Assembly: GCF_029227915.1 (NCBI RefSeq)
Contig: NC_079886.1
Coordinates: forward strand, 2,542,001-2,606,000
Source: Hydractinia symbiolongicarpus
Lineage: Eukaryota; Cnidaria; Hydrozoa; Anthoathecata; Hydractiniidae
Length of the DNA stretch: 64,000 nt
Direction: 5' to 3'
A program made the translations under genes and the position numbers. Every line of letters begins with the position of its first letter. Within the stretch, counting starts at the first letter, position 1. Under the pieces are notes generated by a model, which saw only the letters and a list, made by a program, of their open reading frames with translations, was not told the origin of the DNA and made no database searches. Positions 52,012 to 62,725 of this stretch are shown here, one piece after another.

Positions 52012-55000
52012 ATTCGAGAAAACAGTTTACTCCCTGGGTACTTTTTTTGTATACTTTTGACTATACGGGCCGAGTACGGGATTTACGGGAAATCGCGGGT
52101 TTTCGTTTGCCGGCGATTAAACTTCTTTTATTCAGCGTCTCATCAAAAATGAAAACATTTTTGAGAACTACAAGTCTCATGCGTTTTAGTGGTGAAAAAA
52201 TAATTTAAAAAATCATTCGAGAAAACAGTTTACTCCCTGGGTACTTTTTTTGTATACTTTTGACTATACGTGCCGAGTACGGGATTTACGGGAAATCACG
52301 GGTTTTCGTTTCCCGGCGATTAAACTTCTTTTATTCAGCGTCTCATCAAAAATGAAAATATTTATGAAAACTACAAGTCTCATGCGTTTTATTGGTGAAA
52401 AAATAATTTAAGAAATCGTTCGGGAAATGAGTTTACTCCTTGAGTACTTTCTTTGTATACTTTTGACTATATGGGTCGAGTACCGGATTTACGGGAAATC
52501 GCGGGTTTTCGTTTGCCGGCGATTAAACTTCTTTTATTCAGCGTCTTCTCAAAAATGAAAACAGTTTTGAAAACTACATGTCTCATGCGTTTTAGTGGTG
52601 AAAAAATAATTTAAAAAATCATTCGGAAAATGAATTTACTCCTTGGGTACTTTTTTGTATACTTTTGACTATACGGGCCGAGTCCAGGATTTACGGGAAA
52701 TCGCGGGTTTTCGTTTGCCGGCGATTAAACTTCTTTAATTTAGCGTTTCATCAAAAATAAAAACATTTTTGAAAACTACAAGTCTCATGCGTTTCAGTGG
52801 TAAAAAATTAATTTAAAAAAATCATTCGGGAAATGAATTTACTCCCTGGGTACTTTCTTTGTATACTTTTGACTATAAGGGCCGAGTCCGGGATTTACGG
52901 GAAATCGCGGGTTTCCGTTTGCCGGCGATTAAACTTCTTTTATTTAGTGTCTCATCAAAAATGAAAACATTTTTGAAAACTACAAGTCTCATGCGTTTTA
53001 GTGGTGAAAAAATAATTTAAAAAATCGTTCGGGAAATAAGTTTACTCCCTGGATACTTTCTTTGTATACTTTTGACTATACGGGCCGAGTACGGGATTTA
53101 CGGGAAATCGCGGGTTCTCGTTTGCCGGCGACTAAACTTCTTTTATTGAGAGTCTCATCAAAAATGAAATTAATTTTGAAAACTACAAGTCTCATGCGTT
53201 TTAGTGGTGAAAAAATAATTTAAAAAATCGTTCGGGAAATGAATTTACTCGCAGGGTACTTTCTTTATATGCTTTTGACTATACGGGCCGAGTCCGGGAG
53301 TTACGGAAAATCGCGGGTTTTCGTTTGCCGGCGATTAAACTTCTTTAATTTAGCGTTTCATCAAAAATGAAAACATTTTTAAAAACTACAAGTCTCATGC
53401 GTTTTAGTGGTGAAAAATTAATTTAAAAAATCGTTCGGGAATTGAATTTACTCCCTGGGTACTTTCTTTGTATACTTTTGACTATACGGGCCGAGTCCGG
53501 AATTTACGGGAAATCGCGGGTTTCCGTTTGCCGGCGATTAAACTTCTTTTATTTAGCGTCTCATCAAAAATGAAAACATTTTTGAAAACTACAAGTCTCA
53601 TGCGTTTCAGTGGTAAAAAATTAATTTAAAAAAATCATTCGGGAAATGAATTTACTCCCTGGGTACTTTCTTTGTATACTTTTGACTATAAGGGCCGAGT
53701 CCGGGATTTACGGGAAATCGCGGGTTTCCGTTTGCCGGCGATTAAACTTCTTTTATTTAGTGTCTCATCAAAAATGAAAACATTTTTGAAAACTACAAGT
53801 CTCATGCGTTTTAGTGGTGAAAAAATAATTTAAAAAATCGTTCGGGAAATAAGTTTACTCCCTGGATACTTTCTTTGTATACTTTTGACTATACGGGCCG
53901 AGTACGGGATTTACGGGAAATCGCGGGTTCTCGTTTGCCGGCGACTAAACTTCTTTTATTCAGCGTCTCATCAAAAATGAAATTAATTTTGAAAACTACA
54001 AGTCTCATGCGTTTTAGTGGTGAAAAAATAATTTAAAAAATCGTTCGGGAAATGAATTTACTCGCAGGGTACTTTCTTTGTATGCTTTTGACTATACGGG
54101 CCGAGTCCAGGATTTACGGAAAATCGCGGGTTTTCGTTTGCCGGCGATTAAACTTCTTTAATTTAGCGTTTCATCAAAAATGAAAACATTTTTAAAAACT
54201 ACAAGTCTCATGCGTTTTAGTGGTGAAAAATTAATTTAAAAATTCGTTCGGGAATTGAATTTACTCCCTGGGTACTTTCTTTGTATACTTTTGACTATAC
54301 GGGCCGAGTCCGGAATTTACGGGAAATCGCGGGTTTCCGTTTGCCGGCGATTAAACTTCTTTTATTTAGCGTCTCATCAAAAATGAAAACATTTTTGAAA
54401 ACTGCAAGTCTCATGCGCTTTAGTGGTGAAAAAATAATTTAAAAAATCATTCGGGAAATCAGTTTCCTTCCTGGGTACTTTTTTTGTGTACTTTTGACTA
54501 TTCGGGCCGAGTACGGGATTGACGGGAAATCGCGGGTTTGCGTTTGCCGGCAATTAAACTTCTTTTATTCAGCGTCTCATCAAAAATGAAAACATTTTTG
54601 AAAACTACAAGTCTCATGCGTTTTAGTGGTGAAAAAATAATTTAAAAAATCGTTCGGGAAATGAGTTTACTCCCTGGGTACTTTCTTTGTATACTTTTGA
54701 ATAAACGGGCCGAGTACGGGATTTACGGGAAATCGCGGGTTTTCGTTTGCCGGCGATTAAACTTCTTTTATTTAGCGTGTCATCAAAAATGAAAACATTT
54801 TTGAAAACTACAAGTCTCATGTGTTTTAGTGGTGAAAAAATAATTTAAAAAATCGTTCGGGAAATGAGTTTACTCCCTGGGTACTTTCTTTGTATACTTT
54901 TGACTATACGGGCCGAGTCCGGGATTTACGGGAAATCGCGGGTTTTCGTTTGCCCGCGATTAAACTCCTTTTATTTAGCGTCTCATCAAAAATGAAAACA

Positions 55001-58000
55001 TTTTTGAAAACTACAAGTCTCATGCGTTTTAGTGGTGAAAAAATAATTTAAAAAATCGTTCGGGAAATGAGTTTACTCCTTGAGTACTTTCTTTGTATAC
55101 TTTTGACTATACGGGTCGAGTACCGGATTTCCGGGAAATCGCGGGTTTTCGTTTTCCGGCGATTAAACTTCTTTTATTCAGCGTCTTATCAAAAATTAAA
55201 ACACTTTTGAAAACTACAAGTCTCATGCGTTTTAGTGGTGAAAAAATAATTTAAAAAATCGTTCTGAAAATCAGTTTACTCACAGGGTACTTTCTTTGTA
55301 TACATTCGACTATATGGGGCCAAGGCCGTGATTTACAGGAAATCGCGGGTTTTCGTTTGCCGGCGATTAAACTTCTTTTATTCAACGTCTCATTAAAAAT
55401 GAAAACATTTTTGAAAACTACAAGTCTCATGCGTTTTAGTCGTGAAAAAATAATTTAAAAAATCATTCGGGAAATCAGTTTACTCCCTGGGTACTTTTTT
55501 TGTATACTTTTGACTATACGGGCCGAGTACGGGATTTACGGGAAATCGCGGGTATTCGTTTGCCGGCGATTAAACTTCTTTTATACAGCGTCTCATCAAA
55601 AATGAAAATAATTTTGAAAACTACAAGTCTCATGCGTTTTAGTGGTGAAAAAATAAATTAAAAAATCGTTCGGGAAATGAATTTACTCGCAGGGTACTTT
55701 CTTTGAATACTTTTGACTATACGGGCCGAGTCCGGGAATTACGGCAAATCGCGGGTTTTCGTTTGCCGGCGAATAAACTTCTTTTATTTAGCGTCTCATC
55801 AAAAATGAAAACATTTTTGAAAACTACAAGTCTCATGCGTTTTAGTGGTGAAAAAATAACTTCAAAAATCGTTCAGGAAATGAGTTTACTCCTTGAGTGC
55901 TTTCTTTGTATACTTTTGACTATACAGGTCGAGTACCAGATTTGCGGGAAATCGCAGGTTTTCGTTTGCCGGCGATTAAACTTCTTTTATTCAGCGTCTT
56001 ATCAAAAATGAAAATATTTTTGAAAACTACAAGTCTCATGCGTTTTAGTGGTGAAAAAATAATTTAAAAAATCGTTCTGAAAATCATTTTACTCACAGGG
56101 TACTTTCTTTGTATACATTCGAATATAGGGTCCAAGCCCGGGATTTACAGGAAATCACGGGTTTTCGTTTGCCGGCGATTAAACTTCTTTTATTCAGCGT
56201 CTCATCAAAAATGAAAACATTTTTGGGACTACAAGTCTCATGCGTTTTAGTGGTGAAAAAATAATTTAAAAAATCATTCAAGAAAACAGTTTACTCCTTG
56301 GGTACTTTTTTTGTATACTTTTGACTATACGGGCCGAGTACGGGATTTACGGGAAATTGCGGGTTTTCGTTTCCCGGCGATTAAACTTCTTTTATTCAGC
56401 GTCTCATCAAAAATGAAAATATTTATGAAAACTACAAGTCTCATGCGTTTTATTGGTGAAAAAATAATTTAAGAAATCGTTCGGGAAATGAGTTTACTCC
56501 TTGAGTACTTTCTTTGTATACTTTTGACTATACGGGTCGAGTACCGGATTTACGGGAAATCGAGGGTTTTTGTTTGCCGGCGATTAAACTTCTTTTATTC
56601 AGCGTCTTATCAAAAATGAAAACAGTTTTGAAAACTACATGTCTCATGCGTTTTAGTGGTGAAAAAATAATTTAAAAAATCATTCGGGAAATCAGTTTAC
56701 TCCCTGGGTACTTTTTTGTATACTTTTGACTATACGGGCCGAGTCCGGGATTTACGGGAAATCGCGGGTTTTCGTTTGCCCGCAATTAAACTCCTTTTAT
56801 TTAGCGTCTCATCAAAAATGAAAACATTTTTGAAAACTACAAGTCTCATGCGTTTTAGTGGTGAAAAAATAATATAAAAAATCGTTCGGGAAATGAGTTT
56901 ACTCCTTGAGTACTTTCTTTGTATACATTCGACTATATGAGGCCAAGGCCGTGATTTACAGGAAATCGCGGGTTTTCGTTTGCCGGCGATTAAACTTCTT
57001 TTATTCAGCGTCTCATCAAAAATGAAAATAATTTTGAAAACTACAAGTCTCATGCGTTTTAGTGGTGAAAAAATAATTTAAAAAATCGTTCGGGAAATGA
57101 ATTTACTCGCAGGGTACTTTCTTTGTATACTTTTGACTATACGGGCCGAGTCCGGGATTTACGGCAAATCGCGGGTTTTCGTTTGCCGGCGATTAAACTT
57201 CTTTTATTTAGCGTCTCATCAAAAATGAAAACATTTTTGAAAACTACAAGTCTCATGTGTTTCAGTGGTGAAAAATTAATTTAAAAAAATCATTCCGGAA
57301 ATGAATTTACTCCCTGGGTACTTTTTTTGTATACTTTTGACTATAAGGGCCGAGTCCGGGATTTACGGAGAATCGCGGGTTTTCGTTTGCCGGCGATTAA
57401 ACTTCTTTTATTTAGTGTCTCATCAAAAATGAAAACATTTTTGAAAACTACAAGTCTCATGCGTTTTAGTGGTGAAAAAATAATTTAAAAAATCGTTCGG
57501 GAAATGAATTTACTCGCAGGGTACTTTCTTTGTATACTTTTGACTATACGGGCCGAGTCCGGGATTTACGGCAAATCGCGGGTTTTCGTTTGCCGGCGAT
57601 TAAACTTCTTTTATTTAGCGTCTCATCAAAAATGAAAACATTTTTGAAAACTACAAGTCTCATGCGTTTTAGTGGTGAAAAAATAACTTCAAAAATCGTT
57701 CAGGAAATGAGTTTACTCCTTGAGTGCTTTCTTTGTATACTTTTGACTATACAGGTCGAGTACCAGATTTGCGGGAAATCGCAGGTTTTCGTTTGCCGGC
57801 GATTAAACTTCTTTTATTCAGCGTCTTATCAAAAATGAAAACAGTTTTGAAAATTACATGTCTCATGCGTTTTAGTGGTGAAAAAATAATTTAAAAAATC
57901 AGTCGGGAAATCAGTTTACTCCCTGGGTACTTTTTTGTATACTTTTGACTATACGGGCCGAGTCCGGGATTTACGGGAAATCGCGGGTTTTCGTTTGCCG

Positions 58001-58598
58001 GCGATTAAACTTCTTTTATTTAGCGTCCCATCAAAAATGAAAACATTTTTGAAAACCACAAGTCTCATGCGTTTTAGTGGTGAAAAAATAATTTAAGAAG
58101 TCGTTCGGGAAATGAGTTTACTCCTTGAGTACTTTCTTTGCATACTTTTGACTATACGGGTCGAGTACCGAATTTACGGGAAATCGCGGGTTTTCGTTTG
58201 CCGGCGATTAAACTTCTTTTATTCAGCGTCTTATCAAAAATGAAAACATTTTTGAAAACTAAAAGTCTCATGCGTTTTAGTGGTGAAAAAATAATTTAAA
58301 AATCGTCCTGAAAATCAGTTTACTCACAGGGTACTTTCTTTGTATACATTCGACTATAGGGGCCAAGCCCGGGATTTACAGGAAATCGCAGGTTTTCGTT
58401 TGCCGGCGATTAAACTTCTTTTATTTAGCGTCTCATCAAAAATGAAAACATTTTTGAAAACTACAAGTCTCATGTGTTTCAGTGGTGAAAAATTAATTTA
58501 AAAAAATCATTCCGGAAATGAATTTACTCCCTGGGTACTTTCTTTGTATACTTTTCACTATAAGGGCCGAGTCCGGGATTTACGGGAAATCGCGGGTT
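52012..58598 (+). repeat. Long segmental duplication, right copy (about 6.6 kb)
   Basis: This is the counterpart of 40,441-49,462, 12 monomers shorter. It has single instead of triple 609-bp units near 53.8-54.4 kb and lacks the extra 813-bp copy. It also has two one-monomer losses near 56,930 and 57,020. The first of these is a hybrid unit joining TTGAGTACTTTC to ACATTCGACTATATGAGG. A third, partial relative of its 55.0-57.0 kb part lies at about 60,690-62,700 (offset 5,684 bp). Confidence 0.85.
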
Positions 58599-60173
58599 TT
58601 CGTTTGCCGGCGATTAAACTTCTTTTATTTAGTGTCTCATCAAAAATGAAAACATTTTTGAAAACTACAAGTCTCATGCGTTTTAGTGGTGAAAAAATAA
58701 TTTAAAAAATCGTTCGGGAAATAAGTTTACTCCCTGGATACTTTCTTTGTATACTTTTGACTATACGGGCCGAGTACGGGATTTACGGGAAATCGCGGGT
58801 TCTCGTTTGCCGGCGATTAAACTTCTTTTATTCAGCGTCTCATCAAAAATGAAACTAATTTTGAAAACTACAAGTCTCATGCGTTTTATTGGTGAAAAAA
58901 TAATTTAAAAAATCGTTCGGGAAATGAATTTACTCGCAGGGTACTTTCTTTGTATGCTTTTGACTATACGGGCCGAGTCCGGGATTTACGGCAAATCGCG
59001 GGTTTTCGTTTGCCGGCGATTAAACTTCTTTTATTTAGCGTCTCATCAAAAATGAAAACATTTTTGAAAACTACAAGTCTCATGCGTTTTAGTGGTGAAA
59101 AAATAACTTCAAAAATCGTTCAGGAAATGAGTTTACTCCTTGAGTGCTTTCTTTGTATACTATTGACTATACAGGTCGAGTACCAGATTTGCGGGAAATC
59201 GCAGGTTTTCGTTTGCCGGCGATTAAACTTCTTTTATTCAGCGTCTTATCAAAAATGAAAATATTTTTGAAAACTACAAGTCTCATGCGTTTTAGTGGTG
59301 AAAAAATAATTTAAAAAATCGTTCTGAAAATCATTTTACTCACAGGGTACTTTCTTTGTATACTTTTGACTATAAGGGCCGAGTCCGGGATTTACGGGAA
59401 ATCGCGGGTTTTCGTTTGCCGGCGATTAAACTTCTTTTATTTAGTGTCTCATCAAAAATGAAAACATTTTTGAAAACTACAAGTCTCATGCGTTTTAGTG
59501 GTGAAAAAATAATTTAAAAAATCGTTCGGGAAATAAGTTTACTCCCTGGATACTTTCTTTGTATACTTTTGACTATACGGGCCGAGTACGGGATTTACGG
59601 GAAATCGCGGGTTCTCGTTTGCCGGCGATTAAACTTCTTTTATTCAGCGTCTCATCAAAAATGAAACTAATTTTGAAAACTACAAGTCTCATGCGTTTTA
59701 TTGGTGAAAAAATAATTTAAAAAATCGTTCGGGAAATGAATTTACTCGCAGGGTACTTTCTTTGTATGCTTTTGACTATACGGGCCGAGTCCGGGATTTA
59801 CGGCAAATCGCGGGTTTTCGTTTGCCGGCGATTAAACTTCTTTTATTTAGCGTCTCATCAAAAATGAAAACATTTTTGAAAACTACAAGTCTCATGCGTT
59901 TTAGTGGTGAAAAAATAACTTCAAAAATCGTTCAGGAAATGAGTTTACTCCTTGAGTGCTTTCTTTGTATACTATTGACTATACAGGTCGAGTACCAGAT
60001 TTGCGGGAAATCGCAGGTTTTCGTTTGCCGGCGATTAAACTTCTTTTATTCAGCGTCTTATCAAAAATGAAAATATTTTTGAAAACTACAAGTCTCATGC
60101 GTTTTAGTGGTGAAAAAATAATTTAAAAAATCGTTCTGAAAATCATTTTACTCACAGGGTACTTTCTTTGTAT
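58550..60173 (+). repeat. Four-monomer unit of 812 bp, tandem pair
   Basis: TATAAGGGCC lies at 58,559 and 59,371 (812 bp apart). Each copy contains a TATAAGGGCC unit, a CTGGATAC / GGTTCTCG unit, a type A with GAAACTAATTTTG, TTTTATTGGTG and CTTTGTATGC, and a D2 unit with CTATTGACTATAC. The second copy is entered through a hybrid near 59,330-59,370: type B left half (GTTCTGAAAATCATTTTAC) joined after GTATAC to the TATAAGGGCC unit. Confidence 0.84.
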
Positions 60174-62725
60174 ACATTCGACTATAGGGGCCAAGCCCGG
60201 GATTTACAGGAAATCGCGGGTTTTCGTTTGCCGGCGATTAAACTACTTTTATTCAGCGTCTCATCAAAAATGAAAACATTTTTGAGAACTACAAGTCTCA
60301 TGCGTTTTAGTGGTGAAAAAATAATTTAAAAAATCGTTCGGGAAATAAGTTTACTCCCTGGATACTTTCTTTGTATACTTCTGACTATACGGACCGAGTA
60401 CGGGATTTACGGGAAATCGCGGGTTCTCGTTTGCCGGCGACTAAACTTCTTTTATTCAGCGTCTCATCAAAAATGAAATTAATTTTGAAAACTACCAGTC
60501 TCATGCGTTTTAGTGGTGAAAAAATAATTTAAAAAATCGTTCGGGAAATGAATTTACTCGCAGGGTACTTTCTTTGTATGCTTTTGACTATACGGGCCGA
60601 GTCCGGGATTTACGGAAAATCGCGGGTTTTCGTTTGCCGGCGATTAAACTTCTTTAATTTAGCGTTTCATCAAAAATGAAAACATTTTTAAAAACTACAA
60701 GTCTCATGCGTTTTAGTGGTGAAAAAATAATTTAAAAAATCGTTCGGGAAATGAGTTTACTCCTTGAGTACTTTCTTTGTATACTTTTGACTATACGGGT
60801 CGAGTACCGGATTTCCGGGAAATCGCGGGTTTTCGTTTGCCGGCGATTAAACTTCTTTTATTCAGCGTCTTATCAAAAATTAAAACACTTTTGAAAACTA
60901 CAAGTCTCATGCGTTTTAGTGGTAAAAAAATAATTTAAAAAATCGTTCTGAAAATCAGTTTACTCACAGGGTACTTTCTTTGTATACATTCGACTATATG
61001 GGGCCAAGGCCGTGATTTACAGGAAATCGCGGGTTTTCGTTTGCCGGCGATTAAACTTCTTTTATTCAACGTCTCATTAAAAATGAAAACATTTTTGAAA
61101 ACTACAAGTCTCATGCGTTTTAGTGGGTGAAAAATAATTTAAAAAATCATTCGGGAAATCAGTTTACTCCCTGGGTACTTTTTTTGTATACTTTTGACTA
61201 TACGGGCCGAGTACGGGATTTACGGGAAATCGCGGGTATTCGTTTGCCGGCGATTAAACTTCTTTTATTCAGCGTCTCATCAAAAATGAAAATAATTTTG
61301 AAAACTACAAGTCTCATGCGTTTTAGTGGTGAAAAAATAAATTAAAAAATCGTTCGGGAAATGAATTTACTCGCAGGGTACTTTCTTTGTATACTTTTGA
61401 CTATACGGGCCCAGTCCGGGATTTACGGCAAATCGCGGGTTTTCGTTTGCCGGCGATTAAACTTCTTTTATTTAGCGTCTCATCAAAAATGAAAACATTT
61501 TTGAAAACTACAAGTCTCATGCGTTTTAGTGGTGAAAAAATAACTTCAAAAATCGTTCAGGAAATGAGTTTACTCCTTGAGTGCTTTCTTTGTATACTTT
61601 TGACTATACAGGTCGAGTACCAGATTTGCGGGAAATCGCAGGTTTTCTTTTGCCCGCGATTAAACTTCTTTTATTCAGCGTCTTATCAAAAATGAAAATA
61701 TTTTTGAAAACTACAAGTCTCATGCGTTTTAGTGGTGAAAAAATAATTTAAAAAATCGTTCTGAAAATCATTTTACTCACAGGGTACTTTCTTTGTATAC
61801 ATTCGAATATAGGGGCCAAGCCCGGGATTTACAGGAAATCACGGGTTTTCGTTTGCCGGCGATTAAACTTCTTTTATTCAGCGTCTCATCAAAAATGAAA
61901 ACATTTTTGGGACTACAAGTCTCATGCGTTTTAGTGGTGAAAAAATAATTTAAAAAATCATTCAAGAAAACAGTTTACTCCTTGGGTACTTTTTTTGTAT
62001 ACTTTTGACTATACGGGCCGAGTACGGGATTTACGGGAAATCGCGGGTTTTCGTTTCCCGGCGATTAAACTTCTTTTATTCAGCGTCTCATCAAAAATGA
62101 AAATATTTATGAAAACTACAAGTCTCATGCGTTTTATTGGTGAAAAAATAATTTAAGAAATCGTTCGGGAAATGAGTTTACTCCTTGAGTACTTTCTTTG
62201 TATACTTTTGACTATACGGGTCGAGTACCGGATTTACGGGAAATCGAGGGTTTTTGTTTGCCGGCGATTAAACTTCTTTTATTCAGCGTCTTATCAAAAA
62301 TGAAAACAGTTTTGAAAACTACATGTCTCATGCGTTTTAGTGGTGAAAAAATAATTTAAAAAATCATTCGGGAAATCAGTTTACTCCCTGGGTACTTTTT
62401 TGTATACTTTTGACTATACGGGCCGAGTCCGGGATTTACGGGAAATCGCGGGTTTTCGTTTGCCCGCGATTAAACTCCTTTTATTTAGCGTCTCATCAAA
62501 AATGAAAACATTTTTGAAAACTACAAGTCTCATGCGTTTTAGTGGTGAAAAAATAATTTAAAAAATCGTTCGGGAAATGAGTTTACTCCTTGAGTACTTT
62601 CTTTGTATACTTTTGACTATACGGGTCGAGTACCGGATTTCCGGGAAATCGCGGGTTTTCGTTTGCCGGCGATTAAACTTCTTTTATTCAGCGTCTTATC
62701 AAAAATGAAAACATTTTTGAGAACT
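60088..62725 (+). repeat. Thirteen-monomer tandem duplication, copy 1 (2,638 bp)
   Basis: This unit is repeated directly downstream from 62,726. Distinctive shared changes include AAACTACTTTTATTC (60,240 and 62,878), GTATACTTCTGACTATACGG with ACCGAG, AACTACCAGTCTC, TTTAGTGGGTGAAAAATAA (near 61,120 and 63,760) and GGGTATTCG. The part from about 60,690 is itself a relative of 55.0-57.0 kb. Confidence 0.9.
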
